Positions 1 to 10,349 of a stretch of 64,000 nt of DNA are shown in pieces (position 1 is the first letter of the stretch; the number at the start of each line of letters is the position of its first letter). The DNA is from Sphingobacteriales bacterium. Lineage in GTDB: Bacteria; Bacteroidota; Bacteroidia; Chitinophagales; UBA2359. Made by a program: the position numbers and the translations under genes. A model generated the notes under the pieces. It made no database searches. It saw only the letters and a program-made list of their open reading frames with translations, and was not told where the DNA came from. Location: the NCBI GenBank assembly GCA_016718845.1, contig JADKCK010000038.1, positions 1-64,000 on the forward strand. Reading direction: 5' to 3'.

Positions 1-375
1 CGGGTGGTTCAACTACTTTAACAGCAAGTGGCGGCGGTACTTATGTATGGAGCACAGGCTCTACCACAGCAGCTATCACCGTTAATCCAACGGCTAACAC
101 CACTTATACCGTAACTGTTACCAATGGCGGTTGTACTGCCACAGCTACAAGAGCCGTTACGGTAGGTGCTGCATCGGCTAGCATTGCTGGTACAACGGCT
201 ATTTGTTCGGGTGGTTCAACTACTTTAACAGCAAGTGGCGGCGGTACTTATGTATGGAGCACAGGCTCTACAACAGCAGCTATCACCGTTAATCCAACGG
301 CTAATACCACTTATACCGTAACTGTTACCAATGGCGGTTGTACTGCCACAGCTACAAGAGCAGTTACGATAACAG
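1..375 (+). repeat. 207-bp tandem coding repeat (PKD/Ig-like module)
   Basis: Bases 1-168 and 208-375 are nearly identical at an offset of 207 bp (69 codons), so the protein carries at least two identical modules here. More copies may lie upstream of the window. Near-identity suggests recent expansion or homogenisation and makes assembly collapse likely. Confidence 0.85.
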
Positions 376-2081
376 GTCCAATCACTTCGGGTATCACAAG
401 CCCAAGCACCACTTGCGCCTTAGAGAACGTATTGGTACAAGCTCAAAATGTTGATGCTACTTGCACCTACTCGTGGAACTTTGGCGTAAATGCTACTCCT
501 CAAACAGCAACAGGTACAAGTGCTACCACACAATTTAGTGCGGCAGCCGTTGGTACAGCCCAAACCATTACCTTAACGGTTACTAAAAACGGTTGTTCGG
601 CTACCTTTACCAAAAACATTAACGTTACCCCCGAAGTATTTGCTAATGCCGGACCCGACAAAGAAATTTGCCAAGGCGGAAGCACGCAAATTGGCGGCAG
701 TCCAGCAGGTCCCGCAGGCGGAACATTTACTTGGTCGCCTAACACCTTCTTAAATAGCAACACAGTAGCTAACCCTATTGCAAGCCCGCCTGTTACAACC
801 ACTTATACCTTAACTACCACTTTAAACGGTTGCACACGCACCGACCAAGTTGTTGTTTCGGTTAATGTAGCATTAAATCCTAATGCCAATGCAGGCGGTT
901 CTAAAACAATTTGTAATGGTCAAAGTGTTCAACTTGGTGGTAATCCAACAAGTACTAACACAGGAGTATCGTATGTTTGGAGCCCAGCTAATAGCTTAAG
1001 CGGAGCCTATGTTTCTAATCCTACGGCTTATCCAACTACCAACACTACTTATACCGTTACTGTTACCAACACCACTACTGGCTGTTCGGCTACTTCGTCG
1101 GCGGCTGTTACTGTTACTAGTTGCGTAACACCTGCATTAAGTATCAACGACATAACCGTAACCGAAGGCACTAACCCTACGGCTACTCTACAAATTTGTA
1201 CATCGGCAACAAGTACATCGCCAATAACCGTTACCTATACTACCAGCAACGGTACGGCTTTATCTGGTACAGATTACACCACCACAACCGCCACTGCCAC
1301 TATCCCCGCAGGGCAAACTTGTGTAAACGTAACCATACCTATTATTGACGATGCCATAAACGAACCTACCGAAAACTTTACCGTTGCCCTAACCAACCCA
1401 AGCAACGCAACTATTGCCGATGGCACAGGTATTGTAACTATCTTGGATAACGATACCGCACCTTGCATTGCAAATATTAATATAACGGGCAAAGCATGTA
1501 ACAACAATGGTACGCCATCTAACCCCAACGATGATACTTATACCTTTGTTATGACTGTAGTAGGTGCAGGTACAGGTTCAACTTGGTCGGGTGGTTATAG
1601 CAATGCTTATTTAGGTGCTTTTGCTTTTGGTCCTACTCCATATAATACACCTATAACCCTAGGTCCATTTGCAGCAGGTCCATTTACACCAAGCAATGTA
1701 GTTCCTCCAATTGTAGTACCCAATGGTGTGGATATTAGTATCAATGTAACCGATAGCCAGAACACCTCTTGTACAGCAAGTACAGTCGTTACTTCTACGG
1801 GTCCTTGCTCAAATGTGTTACCCTCTGTTACTATTAACGACATAACCGTAACCGAAGGTACTAACCCTACGGCTACCCTACAAATTTGTACATCGGCAAC
1901 TAGTGGCTCGCCAATAACCGTTACTTATACCACCAGCAACGGTACAGCCATGATGGGTACAGATTACACCACCACAACCGCCACTGCTACTATCCCCGCA
2001 GGGCAAACTTGTGTAAACGTAACCATACCTATTGTTGACGATGCCGTAAACGAACCTACCGAAACCTTTAACGTTACCTAA
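1..2081 (+). CDS. Giant T9SS surface adhesin, segment 1 (5' end outside window)
   Basis: The reading frame is open from the first bases of the window, so the gene begins upstream. The segment encodes two nearly identical PKD/Ig-like modules (207-bp repeat), further Ig-like modules, then Calx-beta domains with the hallmark endings TILDND and NEPTE. Such modules build long extracellular adhesins, and the Calx-beta units may bind calcium. The C-terminal sorting domain lies at the end of segment 3 (5884), so this is read as the N-terminal or middle part of one exported protein. The frame breaks at 2081 inside a Calx-beta unit. A parallel unit at 2290-2466 shows one C missing in the ACCCTAACT context. 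The same frame resumes near 2204, which argues that segments 1 and 2 are one gene. Confidence 0.85.
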   Translation, partial: GGSTTLTASGGGTYVWSTGSTTAAITVNPTANTTYTVTVTNGGCTATATRAVTVGAASASIAGTTAICSGGSTTLTASGGGTYVWSTGSTTAAITVNPTANTTYTVTVTNGGCTATATRAVTITGPITSGITSPSTTCALENVLVQAQNVDATCTYSWNFGVNATPQTATGTSATTQFSAAAVGTAQTITLTVTKNGCSATFTKNINVTPEVFANAGPDKEICQGGSTQIGGSPAGPAGGTFTWSPNTFLNSNTVANPIASPPVTTTYTLTTTLNGCTRTDQVVVSVNVALNPNANAGGSKTICNGQSVQLGGNPTSTNTGVSYVWSPANSLSGAYVSNPTAYPTTNTTYTVTVTNTTTGCSATSSAAVTVTSCVTPALSINDITVTEGTNPTATLQICTSATSTSPITVTYTTSNGTALSGTDYTTTTATATIPAGQTCVNVTIPIIDDAINEPTENFTVALTNPSNATIADGTGIVTILDNDTAPCIANINITGKACNNNGTPSNPNDDTYTFVMTVVGAGTGSTWSGGYSNAYLGAFAFGPTPYNTPITLGPFAAGPFTPSNVVPPIVVPNGVDISINVTDSQNTSCTASTVVTSTGPCSNVLPSVTINDITVTEGTNPTATLQICTSATSGSPITVTYTTSNGTAMMGTDYTTTTATATIPAGQTCVNVTIPIVDDAVNEPTETFNVT

Positions 2082-2270
2082 CTAACCCAACTAATGCAAC
2101 TATTGCAGACCCATTGGGCGTGCTATTTTGGACAACGATGTACTTATTCCAAGCCTTAGCATAAGTTATAACCGTAACCGAAGGTACTAACAGCTACCCT
2201 ACAAATTTGTACATCGGCAACTAGTGGCTCGCCAATAACCGTTACTTATACCACCAGCAACGGTACAGCC
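2082..2270 (+). other. Indel-riddled Calx-beta unit linking adhesin segments 1 and 2
   Basis: Compared with the sister units at 2290-2466 and 3210-3300, this unit lacks 1 nt near 2078, 4 nt near 2130, 2 nt near 2165 and 5 nt near 2190. The losses total 12 nt, so the original frame is restored for segment 2. Four small deletions in one repeat copy while its neighbours are intact look more like a repeat-assembly error than decay. Confidence 0.6.
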
Positions 2271-3842
2271 ATGATGGGTACAGATTACACCACCACAACC
2301 GCTACTGCCACTATCCCCGCAGGGCAAACTTGTGTAAACGTAACCATACCTATTGTTGATGATGCCATAAACGAACCTGCCGAAACCTTTAACGTTACCC
2401 TAACTAACCCAACTAATGCAACTATTGCCGACCCATTGGGCGTAGTTACTATTTTGGACAACGATGTTTCGACCATTATCGTTATTGGCGATAAAGTATT
2501 TTTTGATGCCAACAACAATGGTATACAAGATGGCGGCAGCGAAGTAGGCTTACCCGGCGTTACCGTAAACCTATTCAACGCAACAGGCGGATGGGTAGCA
2601 TCTACAACAACCAATGCCAATGGCTTATACAGTTTTAGCAGCACCACCATCTCATCGTTGGTAGCAGGTAGCTACCGCGTATGTTTTAACAAACCCTGGA
2701 ACTACAGCAATGTAAGCCCCAAAGACCAAGGCACCGACGATGCCATTGACAGCGATGTTAATGCCTTCTCGGGTGGCTCGGCTTGTACCGACTTATTTAC
2801 CGTAGTAGCAGGCGAAACTAAAAATACCATAGACCTAGGTTTAAATAATGCAACCACACCTACATTACCAACACTTAGCATAAACGATGTAGAAGTTAAC
2901 GAAAACGCAGGTACAGCCACGCTACAAATTTGTGCATCGGCAACAAGTACATCGCCAATAACCGTTACCTACACAACAAGCAACGGTACCGCTTTATCGG
3001 GTACAGATTACACCACCACAACAGCTACTGCTACTATACCCGCAGGGCAAACTTGTGTAAACGTAACCCTTCCTATTGTTGATGATTTAATAAACGAACC
3101 TACCGAAACCTTTACCGTAATACTAAGCACCCCAACAGGCGCTACTATCAACGACGGTACAGGTGTGGTAACTATCTTGGATAACGACAACCCAATTCAA
3201 GATGTACCAAGCCTTAGTATTAACGACATAACCGTAACCGAAGGCACTAATCCAACAGCTACCCTACAAATTTGCGCATCAGCAACAAGCACATCGCCAA
3301 TAAGCGTTACCTACACCACCAGCAACGGTACAGCTATGATGGGTACAGATTACACTACCACCACCGCTACTGCCACTATCCCCGCAGGGCAAACTTGTGT
3401 AAACGTAACCATACCTATTATTGACGATGCCATAAACGAACCTACCGAAACCTTTAATGTTACCCTAAGCAGCCCAACCAATGCCGTTATTGGCGATGGT
3501 ACAGGTATTGTAACTATCTTGGATAACGACCCAACAGGCAGCACCACCATTACCATTGGCGATAAAGTATTTTTTGATGCCAACAACAATGGTATACAAG
3601 ATGGTGGCAGCGAAGTAGGACTACCCGGCGTTACCGTAAACCTATATAACGCAACAGGCGGATGGATGGGTTCAACAACCACCAATGCCAACGGCTTATA
3701 CAGTTTTAGCAGCACCACCATCTCATCGTTGGTAGCAGGTAGCTACCGCGTATGTTTTAACAAACCTTGGAACTACAGCAATGTAAGCCCCAAAGACCAA
3801 GGCACCGACGATGCCATTGACAGCGATGTTAATGCCTTTTGA
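2271..3842 (+). CDS. Giant T9SS surface adhesin, segment 2
   Basis: Central part of the adhesin, in the same frame as segment 1; the first in-frame ATG at 2271 is only an internal methionine. Order of modules: end of a Calx-beta unit, an SdrD B-like domain (begins IGDKVFFDANNNGIQDGG, residues about 70-190), a Calx-beta unit, another Calx-beta unit and a second, nearly identical SdrD B-like domain. SdrD B-like domains are Ca-binding beta sandwiches that act as rigid spacers in surface proteins. The segment stops at 3842 because one base is missing relative to the parallel site at 2764-2780 (GCCTTCTCGGGTGG versus GCCTTTTGAGTGG). It then continues in the frame of segment 3. Confidence 0.85.
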   Translation: MMGTDYTTTTATATIPAGQTCVNVTIPIVDDAINEPAETFNVTLTNPTNATIADPLGVVTILDNDVSTIIVIGDKVFFDANNNGIQDGGSEVGLPGVTVNLFNATGGWVASTTTNANGLYSFSSTTISSLVAGSYRVCFNKPWNYSNVSPKDQGTDDAIDSDVNAFSGGSACTDLFTVVAGETKNTIDLGLNNATTPTLPTLSINDVEVNENAGTATLQICASATSTSPITVTYTTSNGTALSGTDYTTTTATATIPAGQTCVNVTLPIVDDLINEPTETFTVILSTPTGATINDGTGVVTILDNDNPIQDVPSLSINDITVTEGTNPTATLQICASATSTSPISVTYTTSNGTAMMGTDYTTTTATATIPAGQTCVNVTIPIIDDAINEPTETFNVTLSSPTNAVIGDGTGIVTILDNDPTGSTTITIGDKVFFDANNNGIQDGGSEVGLPGVTVNLYNATGGWMGSTTTNANGLYSFSSTTISSLVAGSYRVCFNKPWNYSNVSPKDQGTDDAIDSDVNAF

Positions 3843-3935
3843 GTGGCTCGGCTTGTACCGACTTATTTACCGTAGCCGCAGGCGAAACTAAAAATACCAT
3901 AGATGCAGGTTTAAATAATGGTGTAACACCTACAT
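2482..3935 (+). repeat. Duplicated SdrD B-like plus Calx-beta coding block
   Basis: The SdrD B-like module at 2482-2860 is repeated almost base for base at 3556-3935 (offset about 1,074 bp), with Calx-beta units between. This is a long near-identical repeat able to recombine or to confuse assembly. Confidence 0.8.
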
Positions 3936-5884
3936 TACCAACACTTAGCATCAACGACATAACAGTTAACGAAAGCCCCGGAAATGCCACCTTGCAAATT
4001 TGTGCATCGGCAACAAGTACATCGCCAATAACTGTTACCTACACCACTAGCAACGCAACAGCGATAGCAGGCAGCGACTATACTAGTACTACTGCTACTG
4101 CCACCATACCCGCAGGACAAACCTGTGTTGCTGTAAATGTACCTATTTTAGATGATAACATAGGCGAACCTACCGAAACCTTTACCGTTACCCTAACAAA
4201 CCCTACCGGAGCTACTATCAACGATGGTACAGGTATTGTAACTATCTTGGATAACGATGTTAATTGCAACGATATTACTGGCGGCTCTATTAGTGGCAAC
4301 CAAACAATATGTACAGGCGGCGACCCCGCTGCTATTACTAGCGTCACGCCTTCAACTACTTCGTTTAGTGGCGGCGTAAAATACCAATGGTTCTGTTTTG
4401 TAGGTGCTAACCCACCAGCAAGCATGGCATCAGCTACCCAAATTATAGGCGCTACTAGCGTTAACTACGACCCACCAGCAGGTAGCGTTACGGCTAAAAA
4501 ATGGTTCCGCCGTTGTGCTGCACCTAATAGCACTACTTGTACTACTTATGGCGGCGAAAGCGCCTGGGTATCGGTTGATGTAATTACTTGTAATGCACCT
4601 ACTTGTGCCAATATTACCAATGTTTATCAGGTACAAAATACCCTAGATAATTGTGGTGCATCTTGTACAAATGCCCCTTACATGATGATATTGTTTAACC
4701 AAGGTGGATGTTATACCGCAAACAACGTTTATTTAACCGAATACAACGATGGTACTGCTAAATTACAAGGCACAGCTACTAACAACACTGGCTTAGTAGC
4801 CACTATCAATGTAACCTTGTCGGGTAAAACTTGTACAGGCACACCTTACTATGCTCTTTGTACTAGTGGCGGCGGTGCAGCTTGGTGCTACTATGCTACC
4901 ATGAGCGGTACTATCTCGGTTACTGGCTTCCCCGTTATGAATATAAGCAGCTTCATGCACCCATTGCAAATCGGTAATGGTGCTAACCTACAATCAACCG
5001 CATTTGGCGCATCGGGCTGGTTCTCCTCTAATGGTGTAGATAATCAAGGCGACTTTAACTTTAACTTAGTTACTGTAACTAGTGTAGCCGTAACTACCAA
5101 CAGCATTTGTAATGGTAGCACAAGTACTATTACAGCTACTGCTACTGGTGGCAGACCAACATACACTTATGCATGGAGTAACGGAGCTACAACAGCTACT
5201 ATCGGCAACATGGCTAATGGCACTTATACCGTAACCGTAACCGACGCAAACGGCTGTACAGCTACCTCGTCGGTAACTACTAACTGTTCAACAGGTGGTA
5301 CTTGCGACAATGTAACAACAGCAGGCTCGTTAGGTTACTACCAATCGGGTGCAGCACCTTTCGACCCAGCTGCTATTGTAGAAACAGCCGCCCCAACAGG
5401 TGGTACCGGAGCTTTCCAATACATCTGGCAAACAAGCAGCGACAACTGGAGCTGGGTAACTGTTGCAGGCGCAAACAGCAGCAGCTACGACCCAACTGCC
5501 ATTACCACCTCTACATTCTATCGTCGTGGCGTGCGTCGTGCAAACTGCACCGATTATATCTACGCTAACTCGGTATACAAAGAAGTAGTAGGTAGTGGTA
5601 AAACAGAACTTGCCGCTAATGCAGCAGCTATCAACAACTTAACAGTTGCACCTGTTCCTGCCATTGACTATATCAACGTATTGTTTGACGCTGCTACCGA
5701 GCAAATGGTAAATGTACGAGTACTAGACATAACTGGTCGTTTAGCTATTACTCAAAACCTTATTACTACACAAGGTAGCAACTTAGTATCGTTCGACGTA
5801 ACCCAATTGTTGCCCGGTTATTACATTGTTGAACTAAACAATGGTACAACCAAACAACATGCTAAATTTGTAGTGATGCGCTAA
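3839..5884 (+). CDS. Giant T9SS surface adhesin, segment 3, with C-terminal sorting domain
   Basis: C-terminal part of the adhesin, in the frame reached after a 1-nt loss at 3840; the apparent TTG start is only where the frame opens. Modules in order: rest of the SdrD B-like domain, one Calx-beta unit, an Ig-like module with paired Cys and a WFRRCAAPN motif, a Cys-rich domain of about 160 residues (CANITNVYQVQNTLDNCG onward), a SprB-like repeat (YTVTVTDANGCTA), another Ig-like module, and a type A T9SS sorting domain in the last 75 residues (APVPAIDYINV, LPGYYIVELNNG, KFVVMR). The sorting domain predicts export by the Por system and cleavage or anchoring at the cell surface. A strong hairpin terminator follows. 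Confidence 0.9.
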   Translation: MSGSACTDLFTVAAGETKNTIDAGLNNGVTPTLPTLSINDITVNESPGNATLQICASATSTSPITVTYTTSNATAIAGSDYTSTTATATIPAGQTCVAVNVPILDDNIGEPTETFTVTLTNPTGATINDGTGIVTILDNDVNCNDITGGSISGNQTICTGGDPAAITSVTPSTTSFSGGVKYQWFCFVGANPPASMASATQIIGATSVNYDPPAGSVTAKKWFRRCAAPNSTTCTTYGGESAWVSVDVITCNAPTCANITNVYQVQNTLDNCGASCTNAPYMMILFNQGGCYTANNVYLTEYNDGTAKLQGTATNNTGLVATINVTLSGKTCTGTPYYALCTSGGGAAWCYYATMSGTISVTGFPVMNISSFMHPLQIGNGANLQSTAFGASGWFSSNGVDNQGDFNFNLVTVTSVAVTTNSICNGSTSTITATATGGRPTYTYAWSNGATTATIGNMANGTYTVTVTDANGCTATSSVTTNCSTGGTCDNVTTAGSLGYYQSGAAPFDPAAIVETAAPTGGTGAFQYIWQTSSDNWSWVTVAGANSSSYDPTAITTSTFYRRGVRRANCTDYIYANSVYKEVVGSGKTELAANAAAINNLTVAPVPAIDYINVLFDAATEQMVNVRVLDITGRLAITQNLITTQGSNLVSFDVTQLLPGYYIVELNNGTTKQHAKFVVMR

Positions 5885-5911
5885 TTAGCTTTTAATTGCG
5901 TAGTTTTAAAA

Positions 5912-5949
5912 AGAGGGTATTCCTATTAAGGAATGCCCTCTTTTTTTTG
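5912..5949 (+). terminator. Intrinsic terminator of the first adhesin gene
   Basis: A 12-bp stem (AGAGGGTATTCC paired with GGAATGCCCTCT, with one internal mismatch), a 5-nt loop and a run of eight or more T. It starts 28 bp after the stop codon. Confidence 0.85.
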
Positions 5950-6305
5950 TTTTTTTTTTGCACTTATGCCCTTTTCACCTTCCAATTAACTTCACTTTAA
6001 ACAATTTTAACTTAGTAATCTTTACCTTTTCTTAGCTTCGGGCAATTTATTGCTTACAAACACCAGTAAAACCCCATTTTTGGGTAGGCTAGATTTATAA
6101 TTACAAAACACTATATTGATAAGCAAGCATTTTACATAAAATGCATTAAATAAGCTCATCGCAATTTATAACACACTGATTAAAAGGCATTTAAACATAA
6201 ACACAAAACAGGTGCAACTATTTTTTTTTTGTTGAAATTTTATAGATTATGGGCAAGTTTGTTTGAGTAAGAAACTTTTTGTACCTTTTTTCGTAGCAAT
6301 TGCCC

Positions 6306-6313
6306 TACCTTTG
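6306..6313 (+). promoter_or_regulatory. Bacteroidota -7 promoter element upstream of the second adhesin
   Basis: TACCTTTG matches the TAnnTTTG -7 element used by the primary sigma factor of Bacteroidota. It lies about 130 bp upstream of the ATG at 6443. The rest of the 5885-6442 gap is AT-rich and shows no gene. Confidence 0.45.
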
Positions 6314-6442
6314 TGTCACAAAAATGTAAGAACAGACGGATTTAAACAAGTTGCCCCGCAATTTACTACCGCTCTAAAGCATCTTGCTATTTCAAGTAAT
6401 TTTTTCAAACAATAATTCTCCCCCTTTTAAATTTTACACAAT

Positions 6443-9400
6443 ATGAACGTGATTAATTATCCCCAGTCTTTCTCACTCAAAAACAATGTGATACAATATG
6501 CCATTGTGTGCTTATTAGCTTGTTTTTTCTCTTTGTCAGCAATAGCTACCAATTGCTACGACATTAACGCTGGCTCTATCGGTAACAGCCAAACTATTTG
6601 CTCGGGTGGCGATGCTGCTGCATTTACAAACACTAGCTCGGCAACTACCGGACAATATACAGGCGTTAAGTATCTATGGCTAAAATACGTTGGCTCATCT
6701 GCCCCAAGTAGCTCTTCTTATGCTACCGTTATTAGCGGAGCAACAAGCTCTACCTACAACCCACCTGCCGGTAGCATCACCGCTAAAACATGGTTCCGTC
6801 GTTGCGCTGCACCTAACAGCTCGTGGTGTAGTAATTATTATGGCGAAAGCAACTGGGTATCGGTAAGCATATCCGCTCCAACTGCCTTAGTATGCGAAGC
6901 AAAAGTAAATGGCACCTGGAGTACCCTAAGCAACTGTTCGGTATCGGTTTGTACTGGTAACTCGTTGTGGTTAAGTGTTAACCCTAACGTAAGTACGGTT
7001 ACTTGGACAGGTCCTAATGGTTTTACAGCCAGCGGTAACGACGCACTTATTGCCAATAGCGCTACTACTACCAACAGCGGAACCTATACCGCTGCCTTAA
7101 CCCAAAACGGATGCACAAGTACTACCACTATACAAGTAACTGTTTCCGCTTGTGGTGTAAATTGCAACGACATTACAGCAGGTACTATAGGTAATAACCA
7201 AACTATTTGTACAGGTGGCGATGCTATTATTATTAATAGCGTTACTAATGCATCTACTTCGTTCAGCGGTGGCGTTAAGTATGTATGGCTAAAATATGCC
7301 GGCTCATCTGCCCCAACTAATCCTTCTTCTGCTACCGTTATCAGCGGCGCAACAGGCGTTACCTACGACCCACCTGCCGGAAGCATCACCACTAAAACAT
7401 GGTTCCGTAGATGTGCTGCACCTAATAGCTCTTCTTGTACTAGTTATTATGGCGAAAGCAACTGGATTAGCATAGATGTTACATCTTGTACCGCAAATTG
7501 CAACGACATTACCGCAGGTACTATTGGCAATAGCCAAACTATTTGTACTGGTGGCGATGCTGCGGCTATTACTAGCGTTACTAATGCATCTACTACCTTC
7601 AGCGGTGGCGTTAAGTATGTATGGCTAAAATATGCCGGCTCATCTGCCCCAACTAATCCTTCTTCTGCTACCGTTATTAGCGGCGCTAATAGTGCTACCT
7701 ACGACCCAACTGCCGGCAGCATCACCACTAAAACATGGTTCCGTAGGTGTGCTGCACCTAATAGCACTTCTTGTACTAATTATTATGGCGAAAGCAACTG
7801 GATTAGCATAGACGTTACCGCTTGTGGTGGCACTTGTAGTACTATTACCAATGTTTATCAAGTTACTAATACCCACGATAACTGTGGTACAAATTGTGCC
7901 GACTATATGATGTTATTACCTAACAATGGTGGTTGCTTTTTAGCAAATAGTGTTTTCTTAACCGAATATAACAACGGCACAGCAAGCCTACAAGGTACAG
8001 CTACTAACAGTAGTGGTACAGTAGCTACTATTAACGTAACCTTAAGTGGTAAAACCTGTACGGGTACGCCCTATTATGCCTTATGTATAAATAGTGGCGG
8101 TGGCAGTTGGTGCTATTACTCTACCATGAGTGGTACTATTACCGTAACAGGCATTGGTACAATAACTGTTGCCTCCTATATGCACCCTTTCCAAATGGGT
8201 ACAGGTGCCAACTTACAAGATAACCTCTTTGGTGCATCAGGTTGGTTTACCGTTAATGGTTCGGCTGTTAATCAGGGTGATTTTAATATCCGCTTAACCT
8301 CCGTTGCTAACCTCTCGGTATCAGCTACTGGCAACTGTAACGGCTCAACTAACAACATTAGTGTAAATGCAGCGGGCGGGCGTCCTACTTATACTTACTT
8401 ATGGAGTAATGGCGCTACCACTCAAAACTTAAGCAATGTTGCCAATGGTGCTTATACCGTAACTGTTACCGATGCTAATGGTTGTACTGCCACTACAAAC
8501 ATCACAAGCACCTGCGTATTAAATTGTAACGATATTACAGGCGGCAGTATAAGCGGTAATCAAACCATTTGCTCAGGTGGTGCTGTAACTACTATTAGTA
8601 ATGTTACAACTGCTACTACTTCGTTTAGCGGTGGTGTTAAGTATATTTGGTTGCGATACGAAGGTGCTAATGCCCCAGCAAGTATGGCTGCCGCTACTAT
8701 TATTAATGGTGCTACTGGCTCAAGTTATACCCCCACTGCTGGTAGTGTTACTACCAAAACATGGTTCCGTCGTTGCTCTGCCCCTAACGATGCTAACTGT
8801 ACTACATACGGCGGCGAATCTTCATGGATTTCTATCGATGTAATAAGCGTTGCTACCCCAAGCGGTGCAACTACTGTTGCCAATGTTTGCCCTATAACTA
8901 CGGCTAACTTAGTTACTACACAACCTGCATCAGTAAGTACCGCAGGTGGTATGTTTGAATGGCATGTTACATCAAGTTCAACGTCGGCATTTGTAAATAC
9001 ACCAACTGCTGTTACCGCTGGTACTTATTACTTGTTTGAGAAATCAACAAGTGGTTGTTATAGCCTACCTAAAGCTGTTACTGTTACTATAACTAGCTGC
9101 GGACCTACTTGCAGCAACATTACTAATGCAGGTACAATAGGCGCTAACCAAGGTGGTGTTGCACCATGTAACCCCACTGCCTTTACCGAAACCGTAGCCC
9201 CTGTTGGTGGTAGCGGAACCTTAGAATATAAATGGCAAAGAAGTACCAATAATACTACTTGGACAGATATTGCTGGTGCAACGGCTATTTCTTATACTGC
9301 CACTAACTTAACTACTACTACTTATTTCCGCCGTGCTACTCGCCGTACAAACTGTACTACTTGGCTTAATACCAATACCATAGTAGTAACGGTGATTACT

Positions 9401-10324
9401 ATGCCCGCTTTATCTATTACCGACGTAACAGTATCCGAAAATGCCGGCACTGCTACCTTACAAGTTTGCGCATCAACAACATGTAGCAATACCATGACCG
9501 TATATTACGCCACTGCCAACGGTACAGCTATCGCAGCTTCCGATTATACCACAAAAACAAGTACGCTTTCTATCCCCGTAGGTCAAACTTGTGCCACTTT
9601 TACCGTTGCTATATTAGACAATACCGTTGTAGAATCAACCGAAACATTTGTTGTTAATTTAAGCAGTGCTAATAACGCCACTATTGCCGATAACCAAGCC
9701 ATTGTAACCATAACCGACAACGATAATACCGGTACTTGCAACAACGTAACATCGGGTGGTACAATAGGTTACTATCAATCTGGTACTTCTCCATTCGACC
9801 CGGGTGCATTAAGCCAAACAGTTGCCCCAACAGGCGGTAGTGGTTCTGTACAATATATCTGGCAGTCGAGTATTAACAACAGCACTTGGGTAACTATTGG
9901 TAGTGCTACCGCTGCTACCTACGACCCAACGGCTATTACCAACACTACTTACTATCGTCGCGGCGTGCGTTCAACTACTTGTACCGAGTATTTATATTCT
10001 AACGCAATAATGAAAGAAGTAGTAGGCGCTGGTAAAACAGAAATGATTGAACCTAATACTGCTACAACTATCAGCGATTTAACCGTAGCTCCTGTTCCGG
10101 CTATTGACTATATTAACGTATCGTTTGAAGCTACCACCGAACAAATGATAACTGTACAAGTAATAGATATTACTGGTCGTTTAACAACTGCCCAAAATGT
10201 TATTACTACACAAGGCAGCAACGTAGTATCGTTTGATGTAAACCAAATGTTACCCGGTTATTACATTGTTGTAATAAATAATGGAGTAACTAAACAACAT
10301 GCCAAATTTGTTGTAATGCACTAA
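6443..10324 (+). CDS. T9SS-exported multidomain surface protein, intact paralog of the adhesin
   Basis: Complete 1293-residue protein with a signal peptide (hydrophobic residues about 17-34, ending SAIATN). Modules: four copies of an Ig-like unit starting CNDITxGxIxxxQTIC and containing WFRRCxAPN, an Ig-like unit, the Cys-rich domain shared with the first adhesin (about 460-625), a SprB-like repeat (about 630-695), a Calx-beta domain (about 985-1095), a GYYQSG-type Ig module, and a T9SS type A sorting domain in the last 80 residues (APVPAIDYINV, KFVVMH). The C-terminal third is closely related to the upstream gene, so the two arose by tandem duplication and module shuffling. The likely role is adhesion, gliding or matrix formation at the cell surface; no enzymatic domain is visible. 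Confidence 0.9.
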   Translation: MNVINYPQSFSLKNNVIQYAIVCLLACFFSLSAIATNCYDINAGSIGNSQTICSGGDAAAFTNTSSATTGQYTGVKYLWLKYVGSSAPSSSSYATVISGATSSTYNPPAGSITAKTWFRRCAAPNSSWCSNYYGESNWVSVSISAPTALVCEAKVNGTWSTLSNCSVSVCTGNSLWLSVNPNVSTVTWTGPNGFTASGNDALIANSATTTNSGTYTAALTQNGCTSTTTIQVTVSACGVNCNDITAGTIGNNQTICTGGDAIIINSVTNASTSFSGGVKYVWLKYAGSSAPTNPSSATVISGATGVTYDPPAGSITTKTWFRRCAAPNSSSCTSYYGESNWISIDVTSCTANCNDITAGTIGNSQTICTGGDAAAITSVTNASTTFSGGVKYVWLKYAGSSAPTNPSSATVISGANSATYDPTAGSITTKTWFRRCAAPNSTSCTNYYGESNWISIDVTACGGTCSTITNVYQVTNTHDNCGTNCADYMMLLPNNGGCFLANSVFLTEYNNGTASLQGTATNSSGTVATINVTLSGKTCTGTPYYALCINSGGGSWCYYSTMSGTITVTGIGTITVASYMHPFQMGTGANLQDNLFGASGWFTVNGSAVNQGDFNIRLTSVANLSVSATGNCNGSTNNISVNAAGGRPTYTYLWSNGATTQNLSNVANGAYTVTVTDANGCTATTNITSTCVLNCNDITGGSISGNQTICSGGAVTTISNVTTATTSFSGGVKYIWLRYEGANAPASMAAATIINGATGSSYTPTAGSVTTKTWFRRCSAPNDANCTTYGGESSWISIDVISVATPSGATTVANVCPITTANLVTTQPASVSTAGGMFEWHVTSSSTSAFVNTPTAVTAGTYYLFEKSTSGCYSLPKAVTVTITSCGPTCSNITNAGTIGANQGGVAPCNPTAFTETVAPVGGSGTLEYKWQRSTNNTTWTDIAGATAISYTATNLTTTTYFRRATRRTNCTTWLNTNTIVVTVITMPALSITDVTVSENAGTATLQVCASTTCSNTMTVYYATANGTAIAASDYTTKTSTLSIPVGQTCATFTVAILDNTVVESTETFVVNLSSANNATIADNQAIVTITDNDNTGTCNNVTSGGTIGYYQSGTSPFDPGALSQTVAPTGGSGSVQYIWQSSINNSTWVTIGSATAATYDPTAITNTTYYRRGVRSTTCTEYLYSNAIMKEVVGAGKTEMIEPNTATTISDLTVAPVPAIDYINVSFEATTEQMITVQVIDITGRLTTAQNVITTQGSNVVSFDVNQMLPGYYIVVINNGVTKQHAKFVVMH
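7160..7831 (+). repeat. 336-bp tandem coding repeat (Ig-like module)
   Basis: Bases 7160-7495 and 7496-7831 are near-identical copies of a 112-codon Ig-like unit. A further diverged copy lies near 6555-6875 and another near 8520-8840. Confidence 0.8.
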
Positions 10325-10349
10325 ACCATTGTATTATTTGGTGATGATA

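Noticed and set aside
500..4425. Minus-strand ORFs across the adhesin (Val/Ala-rich, repeated endings)
   Set aside because: Shadow frames of the repeated Calx-beta units; they repeat exactly where the plus-strand modules repeat.
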